Assembly (NCBI RefSeq): GCF_011421595.1
Contig: NZ_WTLH01000029.1
Location: 1-44,646 of the forward strand
DNA length: 44,646 nucleotides
Direction of reading: 5' to 3'
From: Streptomyces sp. YIM 98790
Lineage (GTDB): Bacteria; Actinomycetota; Actinomycetes; Streptomycetales; Streptomycetaceae
Below, in pieces: positions 16,556 through 25,078 of this stretch. Made by a program: the position numbers and the translations under genes. A model generated the notes under the pieces. The model saw nothing but the letters and a program-made list of their open reading frames with translations. It made no database searches and was not told the origin of the DNA. Every line of letters begins with the position of its first letter. Position 1 is the first letter of the stretch.

Positions 16556-17901
16556 GGCTTCCGGGCCCGCGGGGGCGGCCCCGCGGCCCGCCCTGCGCCC
16601 GGCCCCGGTTCCGGCCCCGGCTCCGGCCCCGGTTCCGGCCGCGTCCCGGTCCCGGTCACCGGCCGTGGGCCCCGGTCCGCGAGCCCCCGGCCCAGCACCA
16701 GCAGCCGGGTGACGGCGGCCGCCGCGTCCGTCACGAACTCGGCGGACCGGGCCAGCGCCTCCTCCAGGGGCAGCGGGGCGGGCAGCACGCCCACGCAGAC
16801 CTCGATGCCGGACTCGCGCGCCCGGTGCTCTCCGGGTCCCCAGCCGGGACCGACCGACCCGGCCAGCGCGATCACCGGCCGGCCCAGCCGCCGGGCCCGG
16901 CGCGCCACCTCGGCCGGGGTCTTGCCCGGGAAGGTCTGTTCGTCCAGCGCCCCCTCGGCGGTGATCACCAGATCCGCGCGGGCCAGCGGGCCGTCCAGGT
17001 CGATCCGGTCCAGCAGCAGGTCGAAACGGGGCACCAGGCGGGCGCCGAGCGCCGCCAGGCCGGCGCCCAGCCCGCCGGAGGCCCCGGTGCCCGGCCCGAG
17101 GCGCAGATCGGTCCGGGCGGCGGCGCCGGTCCGGGGCAGGTCGCGGCCGAGCACCCGGGCCCAGTTCTCCAGCCCGGCCGCCAGGGCCGCCACCCGGTCC
17201 GGTCCGGCTCCCTTCTGCGGCCCGTGGACGCGCGCGGTGCCGCGCGGCCCGCACAGCACACAGTGCGGATTGACGGCCGCCAGCAGCTCGGTGCGGGCCA
17301 GCCGCGGGTCCAGGCCGGCGGCGTCCGCCCGGTGCAGCCGGCACAGCGCGGCGCCGCCGGGCGGCAGGTCGCGGCCGTCCGCGTCCAGGAGCCGGACGCC
17401 CAGGGCGCGCAGCGCGCCCGCCCCGCCGTCGCAGGTGCCGGAGTCGCCGCAGCCGATCACGATCCGGCGGGCACCGGTGTCCAGGGCGGCGGAGATCAGC
17501 TCGCCGACGCCGTGCGTGGTGGCCGCGCCCGGGTCGCGGCGGGCGCGGGGCACCAGACGCAGTCCGGCGGCCGACGCCATCTCCACCACGGCGGTGGGCG
17601 GTCCGTCCCCGCCGAGCAGGGCGAAGCGGGCGGTCACCGGGTCGCCCAGCGGACCGGAGACGGTGACCGGGACGAGCCGGCCGCCGGTGGCCCGGGCCAG
17701 GGCGGCGGCGGTGCCCTCGCCGCCGTCGGGAACCGCGACGGTCTCCACCACGGCGGCGGGTTCGGCCCGCCGGACTCCCCCGGCGATGGCCGCGGCCACC
17801 TCGTCGGCGGTCAGCGCCTCTTTGAAACCGCTGCAGGCGACGGCGATCCGGATGCCGCGCGCCGCCGGAGCGGGGCCCCGGTACGGCTGCTGCTGCGGCA
17901 T
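16531..17901 (-). CDS. Glycerate kinase (GlxK/GarK family)
   Basis: A 456-residue kinase that phosphorylates D-glycerate to a phosphoglycerate with ATP. The start RIAVACSGFKEALTADEVAAAI, VPDGGEGTA, GCGDSGTCDGGAGALRALG and EGALDEQTFPGKTPAEVARRA are family hallmarks. Typical members are about 380 residues. This one carries a C-terminal tail of ~50 residues rich in Pro, Glu, Gly and Arg, encoded partly by a 12-bp repeat (16601-16636), that runs into the convergent upstream gene. ATG 17901 (MPQQQ) was taken as the start, although the ribosome site is weak. A frame to 18126 would cross the divergent tetR promoter. Neighbours suggest no operon. Confidence 0.85.
   Translation of the reverse strand: MPQQQPYRGPAPAARGIRIAVACSGFKEALTADEVAAAIAGGVRRAEPAAVVETVAVPDGGEGTAAALARATGGRLVPVTVSGPLGDPVTARFALLGGDGPPTAVVEMASAAGLRLVPRARRDPGAATTHGVGELISAALDTGARRIVIGCGDSGTCDGGAGALRALGVRLLDADGRDLPPGGAALCRLHRADAAGLDPRLARTELLAAVNPHCVLCGPRGTARVHGPQKGAGPDRVAALAAGLENWARVLGRDLPRTGAAARTDLRLGPGTGASGGLGAGLAALGARLVPRFDLLLDRIDLDGPLARADLVITAEGALDEQTFPGKTPAEVARRARRLGRPVIALAGSVGPGWGPGEHRARESGIEVCVGVLPAPLPLEEALARSAEFVTDAAAAVTRLLVLGRGLADRGPRPVTGTGTRPEPGPEPGPEPGPGAGRAAGPPPRARKPHRRREAK
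16601..16636. repeat. 12-bp tandem repeat in the glycerate kinase tail
   Basis: Three units of GGCCCCGGyTCC in register with the reading frame, giving the Pro-Glu-Pro-Gly repeats of the tail. Confidence 0.7.
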
Positions 17902-18024
17902 GCCCGCACCCTGCCACCGCTCCGCCCGGCGGACAACCACGGCACCGGCCGGTCCCCGCCTTCCCCGACTTCCCCGGCTCTCCCGCCGCCGGCAGCCGAC
18001 CGAAACGGAGACGATTCGATACTT

Positions 18025-18053
18025 TTGCGTTTCCCCTCGGCGGAAGCTACGCT
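18025..18053 (+). promoter_or_regulatory. tetR (MMPL-linked) promoter
   Basis: -35 TTGCGT (18025-18030), 17-bp spacer, -10 TACGCT (18048-18053). The palindrome at 18063 sits just past the expected start. Confidence 0.55.
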
Positions 18054-18062
18054 CCTCGACGT

Positions 18063-18077
18063 ACGAAACCGTTTCGT
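18063..18077. promoter_or_regulatory. Probable TetR operator
   Basis: ACGAAACCGTTTCGT is a perfect 7-bp inverted repeat around one C, between the promoter and the tetR start. Autoregulation is the obvious reading. Confidence 0.7.
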
Positions 18078-18095
18078 TTCTATGGAGTGCGCCGC

Positions 18096-18704
18096 ATGCT
18101 GCCACCGCCGGCCACCGCCCGGGCACCGGACCGGGCCCGCCGCAGCCGGCTGTCGCCCCAGCGGGAGCGGGAGCTGTTCACCGCCGTGATCGGCCTGGTG
18201 CGCGAGCAGGGCTACGAGGCAGTGAGCATGGACGCGGTCGCGGCCCGCGCCCGCTCCAGCAAGGCGACCCTCTACCGCCAGTGGGAGAGCAAGCCCAAGC
18301 TCGTGGCGACCGCGCTGCGCGGGCTCGCCGAGGGCCCGCCCGAGGTCGACACCGGCTCCCTGGCCGGAGACCTGCGGCAGATGGTGCACACCTTCCTCTC
18401 CCACGCCGCCGAGGACGCCGCGCTGCTCAGCGGCCTGGCACACGCCGTCTCCAAGGACCCCGAGCTGTACCGGGCCATGTACGAGCTGCACATCCGGCCC
18501 GGTCTGGACGCGCTCGACGCCGTGCTCCGCAGGGCCGAGGCACGCGGCGAGCTGCATCCGGACAACCCGGCGCGGGAGTTCGTGCCGCACCTGGTCATCG
18601 GCGCGCTCAGCACCCGGCGGCTGCTGGAGAACCGGGACGCGGACGCCGCCTACATGGAGCGCTTCCTGCGCGGCGCCGTCTTCCCCGTGCTCGGCATCGC
18701 CTGA
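18096..18704 (+). CDS. TetR-family regulator of the MMPL exporter
   Basis: A 202-residue repressor. The N-terminal helix-turn-helix is AVSMDAVAARARSSKATLYRQWESK (about residues 45-69), with a C-terminal ligand and dimerisation domain ending in STRRLLENRDADAAYMERFLRG. ATG 18096 follows GGAG by 8 nt. It is the first gene before the MMPL transporter, 123 bp apart, with a 28-bp GC palindrome in the gap. It probably represses itself and the transporter until an exported lipid or drug-like ligand binds. Confidence 0.88.
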   Translation: MLPPPATARAPDRARRSRLSPQRERELFTAVIGLVREQGYEAVSMDAVAARARSSKATLYRQWESKPKLVATALRGLAEGPPEVDTGSLAGDLRQMVHTFLSHAAEDAALLSGLAHAVSKDPELYRAMYELHIRPGLDALDAVLRRAEARGELHPDNPAREFVPHLVIGALSTRRLLENRDADAAYMERFLRGAVFPVLGIA

Positions 18705-18712
18705 CCCCGCCC

Positions 18713-18740
18713 GCCGGGCGGCCCGGCCGGGCCGCCCGGC
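18713..18740. terminator. GC palindrome between tetR and MMPL genes
   Basis: A perfect 28-bp inverted repeat with no spacer, nine bases after the tetR stop. It could terminate or attenuate transcription into the transporter gene. Confidence 0.5.
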
Positions 18741-18827
18741 CGCGGCCGGTGCACCGACGCAGCCGGGCGCCGGCCCGGTCCCCTTCCCTTCCTGTCCCTC
18801 CCCTCCGTCCCTCTGGAGCTCATCCAC

Positions 18828-21056
18828 ATGGCCACGTTCCTGTACCGGCTCGGCCGCTTCGCCTTCCGGCGGCGCGGGCTGGTCGCCCTGCTGTGGGTGG
18901 CGGTGCTGGCGGTCGCCGGGGGCGCCGCCGCCTCCGCCTCCTCGGCCGCCTCCTCCGCGATATCCATCCCCGGCACCGAGGCGCAGAAGGCTTTCGCACT
19001 GCTGGAGGAACGCTTCCCCGGCAGCAGCCCGGACGGGGCCACCGCGCGGGTGGTCTTCCGGGCGCCGGACGGCGAACGGCTCACCGACCCGGACCACCGG
19101 GCCGCCGTGACGGAGACCGTCGCCGAACTCGCCGGGGGGTCCCAGGTCGTGCAGGCCGTCGACCCCTTCGCGGCCCGGGCGGTCAGCCCGGACGGCACCA
19201 TCGCCTACTCCCAGGTCGGCTATGACACCACCGCCCTGGACCTGACCGAGGACTCCCGCGAGGCCCTGGAGACGGCCGCGCAGCACGCCCGCGACGCCGG
19301 GCTGACCGTGGAGATCGGCGGCGACGCGCTCCAGACCATCCCGCACACCGGCACCACCGAGGTGATCGGCGTGGCCATCGCCGCCGTGGTGCTGGTGGTG
19401 ACCTTCGGCTCGCTGGTCGCCGCCGGACTGCCGCTGCTGACCGCCGTTCTCGGCGTCGGCATCAGTGTCGCCGCCATCACCGCCCTCACCGGCGTGCTCC
19501 ACCTCAACAGCACCACACCGATCCTGGCCACCATGATCGGCCTCGCGGTCGGCATCGACTACGCGCTGTTCATCGTCTCCCGCTACCGCGCCGAACTCGC
19601 CGAGGGCCGCACCCCGGCCGAGGCCGTGGGACGTGCCACCGGCACCGCGGGCTCCGCCGTGGTCTTCGCCGGGCTGACGGTGGTCATCGCGCTGGCCGGC
19701 CTGACCGTGGTCAACATCCCGATCCTGACCACGATGGGCCTGGCCGCCTCCGGGGCCGTGGTGCTCGCCGTGCTGGTCGCCCTGACCCTGATCCCCGCGC
19801 TGCTGGGCTTCGCCGGGCGGCGGGTCCTCCCCCGCAGGCAGCGCCTCCGCGGCGGGGACACGGCGGCGCCGGAGGAGAGGCCGGGCGCGGGCACCCGCTG
19901 GGCCCGCTTCGTGCTGCGCCGCCCGGCCGCGGTGCTGCTGGCCACCGTCGCCGGCCTGGGGCTGATCGCCCTGCCCGCCGCCGACCTCCAGCTCGGTCTG
20001 CCCGACGACGGCTCCCAGCCCTCCGACACCACCCAGCGCAAGGCCTACGACATGATCGCCGAGGGTTTCGGTGCCGGCACCAACGGGCCGCTGGTGGTGA
20101 CGGTCGACGCCCGGGAGAGCACCGACCCGCAGGCCGCGGCCGAGGAGACCGTCGCGGCACTGCAGGGCCTGGAGCATGTCGCCGCCGTCACCCCCGCGAC
20201 CTTCAACGAGGCCGGTGACACGGCGATGATCACCGTCATCCCGGCCGCCGCGCCGAGCAGCCCGGAGACCGAGGAGCTGGTGCACGCCATCCGTGCCGAG
20301 GCGGGCGGCCCCGGCGGGACCGCCGGGGCCGAGGACGCCGGAGCCGCCGAGGTCATGGTCACCGGCCAGACCGCCATGGCCATCGACGTCTCGCAGAAGC
20401 TGGACGACGCCCTGGTTCCCTACCTGGCCCTGGTGGTCGGTCTGGCCTTTCTGCTGCTGACGGTGGTCTTCCGCTCGGTGCTGGTGCCGCTCAAGGCCGC
20501 GCTGGGCTTCCTGCTGTCGGTGGTGGCCGCGCTGGGCGCGGTGGTGGCGGTCTTCCAGTGGGGCTGGCTGGCCGGGGTGTTCGGCGTGGAGCAGACCGGC
20601 CCGGTGATGAGCCTGATGCCGATCTTCATGGTCGGCCTGGTGTTCGGCCTGGCCATGGACTACGAGGTGTTCCTGGTCACCCGGATGCGGGAGGCCCATG
20701 TGCACGGCGAGACCCCGCGGCAGGCCATCGTGACCGGCTTCACCCACGGCGCCCGGGTGGTGACCGCCGCCGCACTGATCATGATCAGTGTCTTCGCCGG
20801 CTTCATCGGCTCCTCCGACGCGATGATCAAGATGATCGGCTTCGGCCTGGCCGTCGCGGTACTCTTCGACGCCTTCGTGGTCCGGATGGCGGTCGTGCCG
20901 GCCGTGCTGGCCGTGCTGGGCAGGGCCGCCTGGTGGCTGCCCCGCCGGCTCGACCGGGTACTGCCCGACGTCGATGTCGAGGGCGAGGCCCTGCGGCACG
21001 CACCGGCAGCCGCCGCGCCGGCGCGGGAACGGCAGCCCGCGGCCGGCCGCGCCTGA
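18828..21056 (+). CDS. MMPL-family RND-type exporter
   Basis: A 742-residue membrane protein with about twelve hydrophobic segments in two homologous halves. Each half has one N-terminal membrane segment, a periplasmic-type loop, then a cluster of five. The motif MIGLAVGIDYALFIVSRYR in the first half and MVGLVFGLAMDYEVFLVTRMRE in the second are the MMPL signatures with the proton-relay Asp and Tyr. Members move lipids, pigments or drugs across the membrane. ATG 18828 follows TCTGGAG. It is probably co-transcribed with, and controlled by, the upstream TetR protein. Cargo cannot be told from the sequence. Confidence 0.9.
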   Translation: MATFLYRLGRFAFRRRGLVALLWVAVLAVAGGAAASASSAASSAISIPGTEAQKAFALLEERFPGSSPDGATARVVFRAPDGERLTDPDHRAAVTETVAELAGGSQVVQAVDPFAARAVSPDGTIAYSQVGYDTTALDLTEDSREALETAAQHARDAGLTVEIGGDALQTIPHTGTTEVIGVAIAAVVLVVTFGSLVAAGLPLLTAVLGVGISVAAITALTGVLHLNSTTPILATMIGLAVGIDYALFIVSRYRAELAEGRTPAEAVGRATGTAGSAVVFAGLTVVIALAGLTVVNIPILTTMGLAASGAVVLAVLVALTLIPALLGFAGRRVLPRRQRLRGGDTAAPEERPGAGTRWARFVLRRPAAVLLATVAGLGLIALPAADLQLGLPDDGSQPSDTTQRKAYDMIAEGFGAGTNGPLVVTVDARESTDPQAAAEETVAALQGLEHVAAVTPATFNEAGDTAMITVIPAAAPSSPETEELVHAIRAEAGGPGGTAGAEDAGAAEVMVTGQTAMAIDVSQKLDDALVPYLALVVGLAFLLLTVVFRSVLVPLKAALGFLLSVVAALGAVVAVFQWGWLAGVFGVEQTGPVMSLMPIFMVGLVFGLAMDYEVFLVTRMREAHVHGETPRQAIVTGFTHGARVVTAAALIMISVFAGFIGSSDAMIKMIGFGLAVAVLFDAFVVRMAVVPAVLAVLGRAAWWLPRRLDRVLPDVDVEGEALRHAPAAAAPARERQPAAGRA

Positions 21057-21068
21057 CGGAGGCGCCGC

Positions 21069-21108
21069 CGCACGCCGTCCGGCGCGGTGCCGCGCCGGGC
21101 GGCGTGCG
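21069..21108. terminator. Terminator of the MMPL gene
   Basis: A 19-bp stem (21069-21087 with 21090-21108) with one possible G-U pair and a tight loop, 12 bp after the stop codon. Confidence 0.65.
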
Positions 21109-21130
21109 CGCGTATCCGCCCGCCGATTCC

Positions 21131-21136
21131 TAGGCT
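21131..21136 (+). promoter_or_regulatory. -10 element of a probable leaderless dedA transcript
   Basis: TAGGCT ends 6 nt before the GTG start, so transcription would begin at or next to the start codon. There is no ribosome site, which agrees with leaderless translation. Confidence 0.5.
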
Positions 21137-21142
21137 CGCAGG

Positions 21143-21793
21143 GTGAGCGACGCAATCCTCCGCGCCGTCGAGGGTCTGGTGAGCAGCCCGTGGGTCTATC
21201 TCGCGCTGTTCGGCCTCGCGGCCCTCGACGCGTTCTTTCCCGTGGTGCCGAGTGAGACGCTGGTGATCACGCTGGCGGTGTTCTCCGCCGCCGAGGGCCG
21301 GCCCGATCCGGTGCTGATCGTGCTCGCGGCCGCGCTGGGCGCGCTGAGCGGGGATCACATCTCCTACGCCATCGGCCGGAAGGCCGGCGGCCGGGTCTTC
21401 ACCAGAGTCCGTCCGGGAAGCCGCACCGAGCGGGTGTACCGCCGGGTCGGCCGGATCCTCGACGAGCGCGGCGGGCTGGTGATCGTCGTGGCCCGCTACA
21501 TCCCGGGCGGCCGTACCGCGGCCACGCTCAGCACCGGGGCCACCGGCTATCCGCGCCGCTCCTTCACCCGCTTCGACATCGTCGCCGCCGTGACCTGGGC
21601 GCTGTACTCGGCGGGGCTTGGTTTCCTGGGCGGCGCGGCCTTCCGGGACGACCCGCTGAAGGGCCTGGCACTCGGGCTCGGCCTCGCCCTGGCCATCACC
21701 GCCGGGCACGAGACCGTGTACGCGGTCCGCAGGCGGCGGCGCGGCCGGAACGGCCGGAACGGCCGGGACCGCGGCGGCGCCGGACCCCCCTGA
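21143..21793 (+). CDS. DedA-family membrane protein
   Basis: A 216-residue protein of the DedA/VTT (SNARE-associated) group. It has an N-terminal re-entrant segment with ALDAFFPVVPSETLV, GALSGDHISYAIGR and the conserved ARYIPGGRT motif, then two to three further membrane helices and an Arg/Gly-rich tail. Relatives act in lipid carrier recycling and membrane homeostasis. GTG 21143 is the first codon compatible with the conserved N-terminus. The gene seems to stand alone behind its own promoter. Confidence 0.85.
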   Translation: MSDAILRAVEGLVSSPWVYLALFGLAALDAFFPVVPSETLVITLAVFSAAEGRPDPVLIVLAAALGALSGDHISYAIGRKAGGRVFTRVRPGSRTERVYRRVGRILDERGGLVIVVARYIPGGRTAATLSTGATGYPRRSFTRFDIVAAVTWALYSAGLGFLGGAAFRDDPLKGLALGLGLALAITAGHETVYAVRRRRRGRNGRNGRDRGGAGPP

Positions 21794-21828
21794 CCGTGCG
21801 CCCCCGCGCCCGCCGCGGGCCGGGAGGC

Positions 21829-22827
21829 TCAGTCCAGCGGTCCGGTGTTGGTGAGATCGAGGGCGGGACGCAGCGCGCGGGCGATCGCCACGGCATCACC
21901 CACCGCCCAGTTGTGCACGAAGAACAGCCGGGGGTCCTCCGCCAGGCTGTGGCTGTGCAGGCTGACCAGGTCGATGCCGGAACGGGTCAGCCGGCGCAGG
22001 ACCCGCGGCACCTCGCCGGCGACCATGGCGAAGTCACCGATCAGGGCGGCCCTGCCGCCGCCCAGCGGCTGGAAGTTGAGGGCGGTCATGGAGCCGAGCC
22101 CCGGGGGCAGGACCATGCCGTCGTCCACGATGGACTCGCGGCGTCCGAACAGGCACTGATAGATGCCGTTGTTCGGGTGGCCCCGCACGCCGAGCGCCGC
22201 GTCGATGCCGGCGGTGTCCAGATCCGGCCCGCCGGCGGGGCGGGGCCGGGCCCGGCCCGGGGCGGCTCCCGCGGCATCGACGGCGGCACGCAGCCCGCGG
22301 GCCAGCGCCCCCGGGTCGCGCCCGTGGGCGTGCACGTGACACCACCACATCGGGGGCTCCTGGGCCAGGACGTGCTTGTGGATCGCGGTCTGCGCGATGC
22401 CGTGGTCGTGCAGTGCCCGGCTGACGTCCTGGAGTTCGTCCTCGGTGACCGCGAGGTCGCCCATCAGCAGCGTCCGGCCGTCGGCGTACCGGACGAAGCT
22501 GTTGTGCATCCCCACCACCTCCGGCTGCAGGACGACGCCTTCGGTCCTCACGTCCAGGTCGTCGCGGAGGAACGACACGGCGTAGACCAGGCCGCGCCGC
22601 ATGCCGCCCGCGCCGCCGAGCTGCTCCGCGACCTCCCGCCAGTCGTCCATGGTGGTGGGGACCGGCCGGACGGGCCGCACCGGCCCGGCGGTGCCCGGGG
22701 CAGCGGCTGCCGCCGCCGTCCCTCCCGCGGCCCCGGCCGCGAGGGGACCCAGCGCCGCTGCCGCCATCAGGCCGCGCCGGGTGGTCCGTGTCCGTCTGTC
22801 CGGGTCCCGCCCCGCTGGTGTGCTCAT
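21829..22827 (-). CDS. Tat-exported DUF1259 (LppY/LpqO-like) protein
   Basis: A 332-residue protein. The N-terminus has a twin-arginine signal, TRRGLMAAAAL at about residues 16-26, followed by an Ala/Gly stretch. The mature part contains two related DUF1259 units, each with a GD(L/F)A segment followed by an H-containing cluster: LMGDLAVTEDELQ...AIHKHVLAQEPPMWW and LIGDFAMVAGEVP...LHSHSLAEDPRLFFVHNW. The function of the family is unknown. The chosen ATG 22827 has no strong ribosome site. It lies 194 bp downstream of the glycosyltransferase on the same strand; a shared transcript is possible but unproven. Confidence 0.8.
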   Translation of the reverse strand: MSTPAGRDPDRRTRTTRRGLMAAAALGPLAAGAAGGTAAAAAAPGTAGPVRPVRPVPTTMDDWREVAEQLGGAGGMRRGLVYAVSFLRDDLDVRTEGVVLQPEVVGMHNSFVRYADGRTLLMGDLAVTEDELQDVSRALHDHGIAQTAIHKHVLAQEPPMWWCHVHAHGRDPGALARGLRAAVDAAGAAPGRARPRPAGGPDLDTAGIDAALGVRGHPNNGIYQCLFGRRESIVDDGMVLPPGLGSMTALNFQPLGGGRAALIGDFAMVAGEVPRVLRRLTRSGIDLVSLHSHSLAEDPRLFFVHNWAVGDAVAIARALRPALDLTNTGPLD

Positions 22828-23021
22828 GCGGTCATGATGAGAACTTCGGGGAGTGCTGAAAAGCGGTGGGGAAGGACCGGGCACCACAGCCACCTGTACG
22901 GGGGACCTGCCGCACACCAGTGGCAGCCGGCAGCCGCGGCCCCGGGCCTGTCCGCGGGGCGGCCGCGCAGCCCCGCGGCGTCCCCACAGTCCCGCGCAGT
23001 CCGGCGCGGTCCGGCGCGGGG

Positions 23022-24227
23022 TCAGGCGGCCGGGGCGGGGGCGGGGCGGCGGGCACGGTCCGCGAGGAGGTCCTCGAACAGTGCCGTCCAGCGCCCGGCC
23101 ACGGCCTGCGGGGAGTAGGCACGGGCGGTCGTCAGCGCGGCATCGCCCATGTCCGCCCGCAGATCCTCGTCCGCCATGAGCGCGGCCAGGGCGTCGCCGA
23201 GCGCGGCCGGGTTCTCCGGCTCGGCCAGCAGGCCGTCCAGGCCGTGGGTGAGGACCTCCGCGGGGCCGGTCGGGCAGTCGAAGCTCACCACCGGCAGGGC
23301 GTGGGCCATGGCCTCCAGCAGCACCATGGGCAGCCCCTCGTAACGGGAACTCAGCACGTACACCGAGGCCCTGGACAGTTCCTCGTCCAGCCGGTGGCTG
23401 GTGCCCGGCAGCCGGATCCGGCCGGCCATGCCGTGCCGGGCGGTCAGCGCGCGCAGGACCGGCTCGTCCTCGCCCGCGCCGAAGATCCGCAGCTCCCAGT
23501 CCGGGTGCCGGGCGGCGGCCCGGGCGAAGGCGGGGATGAGCAGGTCGAAGCCCTTCTGCCGCCGCAGCCGCCCGGCCGCCACCACGACCCGGGCGGAGCC
23601 GTCCGCCGGGGTGAGCCGCAGGCTGTGCACGGCGTTGGGGATGTGCTCCACCCGGGCCCGCGGCAGCATCGCCCGGTAGTCGGCGAGGTCCTGGCCGGTG
23701 AGCACCACCACGGCGTCGCAGGCCGGGTAGTGGCGGATGATGGCGGCCCGGGTGTCGCCCGGGTGGCCGGCCAGGTTGCGGTGCTCCTGGGCCACCCGCA
23801 CCACCCCTCCGGTGGCGAAGCGGGCGGAGAGCAGGTTGAGCCCGGGCCGGGTGGTGACCAGGATGCCGTCCCGCAGCCCGCGCAGATAGCCGGTCACCCG
23901 CTGTTCGACACCGCGGTGGTACTGGCGCAGCCCGGCCTCGCCGCGCGGCACGTACCGCATGGGACGGGCGGCGGCCCGGGCGCCGCGGGGCAGCCGGCGG
24001 CGGGCGAGCGGACCGAGCGGCACCGGGGCCGGCTCCGCGCGGAGATCGGTCAGCGGGGTCAGGCGGACCCGGGGATCGAGGGCGAACCGCGGGCGGGCCC
24101 GGGCCCGCACCACACTCACCACCTCGATCTCGTGGCCGGCCGCCGCCAGGGCGTTGGCCTGGGTGAACACGGTACGGATGGTGCCGCCCACGCCGTAGGC
24201 GTGCAGCAGCAGGTAGCGGATTCTCAT
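23022..24227 (-). CDS. GT4-family glycosyltransferase
   Basis: A 401-residue GT-B glycosyltransferase. The N-terminal half begins MRIRYLLLHAYGVGGTIRTVF (acceptor side). The C-terminal half has VVAAGRLRRQKGFDLLIPAFA and the E-x7-E-type donor motif SRYEGLPMVLLEAMAHALPVVSFDCPTGPAEVL. It probably transfers a nucleotide-activated sugar to a cell-surface glycan, teichoic acid or lipid. Its ATG overlaps the stop of the sulfotransferase-like gene (ATGA), so the two are co-translated and likely work on the same product. Confidence 0.88.
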   Translation of the reverse strand: MRIRYLLLHAYGVGGTIRTVFTQANALAAAGHEIEVVSVVRARARPRFALDPRVRLTPLTDLRAEPAPVPLGPLARRRLPRGARAAARPMRYVPRGEAGLRQYHRGVEQRVTGYLRGLRDGILVTTRPGLNLLSARFATGGVVRVAQEHRNLAGHPGDTRAAIIRHYPACDAVVVLTGQDLADYRAMLPRARVEHIPNAVHSLRLTPADGSARVVVAAGRLRRQKGFDLLIPAFARAAARHPDWELRIFGAGEDEPVLRALTARHGMAGRIRLPGTSHRLDEELSRASVYVLSSRYEGLPMVLLEAMAHALPVVSFDCPTGPAEVLTHGLDGLLAEPENPAALGDALAALMADEDLRADMGDAALTTARAYSPQAVAGRWTALFEDLLADRARRPAPAPAA

Positions 24228-25078
24228 GCCGGGCGTTCCTCCGGGACGGGGCGGAGGGGGTAGCCCCAGGTGGCGCACAGCGCCCGCAGCGGCTCCGGGG
24301 TGTCGGCCGGCACGGCGGCGGCCGGCCCCGGCCCCTGCGGGACCGCGGCGGCCATGGCGGGGTCCCAGGCCACACCGAGGAAGTCGCACAGGCCACGCAG
24401 GGCGGTGGCCGGATCGGCGGCCAGGTCCTCGTGGCGCAGGGTGTGGCCGGGCAGGGCCCGCCGGGCGCGGTCCACGGCGCCGAGCCGGCGCAGCGTGTCC
24501 CGGACCGCCTGCTCCCTTCCGCCCTGCCCCGGCGCGGCGGCGTACCGGTCCCCGGCCACGGCGGCCGGGTGCCGCAGCAGGAAGACGAAGCGGGCGTCCG
24601 GCCAGCACACCGCCAGCCGCCGGTGGGCGAAGACGTCACCGGGTCCGGCGGCCACCAGGACGTCCCGGCCGGACCGGACCAGTTCGCGGTGGAGCACCCG
24701 GTCCCACAGGAGCTGTTCCAGCTCGGCGGCGGCCGGCACGGGCGGCTCGGCGCCCGGCGGCGGGACGTGCACCCGGATCCGGCGCAGCCGCACCCCGGAG
24801 ACGACGTGCAGCCGGGGGTGGGCGGCGAGCCGCTGCCGCAGCGCGGCGGCGGCCGGGCACTCCGCCGCCAGCACGAAGACCGGCCGGCGCAGCAGCCGGT
24901 CGGTGGCCGGGTCGGCGGGCGGACGGTACTCCGGGGGCCCGCCCCACGGCCGCTCCCCGGCTTCCGGACCGGCCGTGCCGCCGGCCGCCCCGCGGGCGGG
25001 GAGGGCCGGCCCGGCCCGGCAGATCCGGAAGCCGGTGACGGCCCCGAGGACGGAGTTCACTCGGCGCAGCACATTCAT
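24224..25078 (-). CDS. Sulfotransferase-like protein with altered PAPS site
   Basis: A 284-residue protein. The region FVFLLRHPAAVAGDRY (164-179) and RHEDLAADPATALRGLCDFLGV (215-236) match the 3'-phosphate-binding region and C-terminal part of bacterial sulfotransferases. The usual N-terminal P-loop of the RSGTTLL type is replaced by AAECPAAAALRQRL (71-84), without the Ser/Thr/Gly pattern, and the serine expected eight residues after Arg169 is Asp. ATG 25078 has no ribosome site but a TAGCCT -10 ends 8 nt before it, which suggests a nearly leaderless message. It is translationally coupled to the downstream glycosyltransferase. It may be inactive, or use a different donor. Confidence 0.65.
   Translation of the reverse strand: MNVLRRVNSVLGAVTGFRICRAGPALPARGAAGGTAGPEAGERPWGGPPEYRPPADPATDRLLRRPVFVLAAECPAAAALRQRLAAHPRLHVVSGVRLRRIRVHVPPPGAEPPVPAAAELEQLLWDRVLHRELVRSGRDVLVAAGPGDVFAHRRLAVCWPDARFVFLLRHPAAVAGDRYAAAPGQGGREQAVRDTLRRLGAVDRARRALPGHTLRHEDLAADPATALRGLCDFLGVAWDPAMAAAVPQGPGPAAAVPADTPEPLRALCATWGYPLRPVPEERPA

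Noticed and set aside
13778..17917. Minus-strand open frame of more than 1,300 codons across the prenyltransferase and glycerate kinase genes
   Set aside because: It is open only because of high GC bias at third positions. It is antisense to well-supported domains and has low-complexity Gly/Arg/Gln content with no domain of its own.
17811..21155. Minus-strand open frame of about 1,100 codons opposite tetR and MMPL
   Set aside because: Antisense shadow of strongly supported genes, composed of His/Gly/Asp/Gln-rich sequence typical of a complementary frame.
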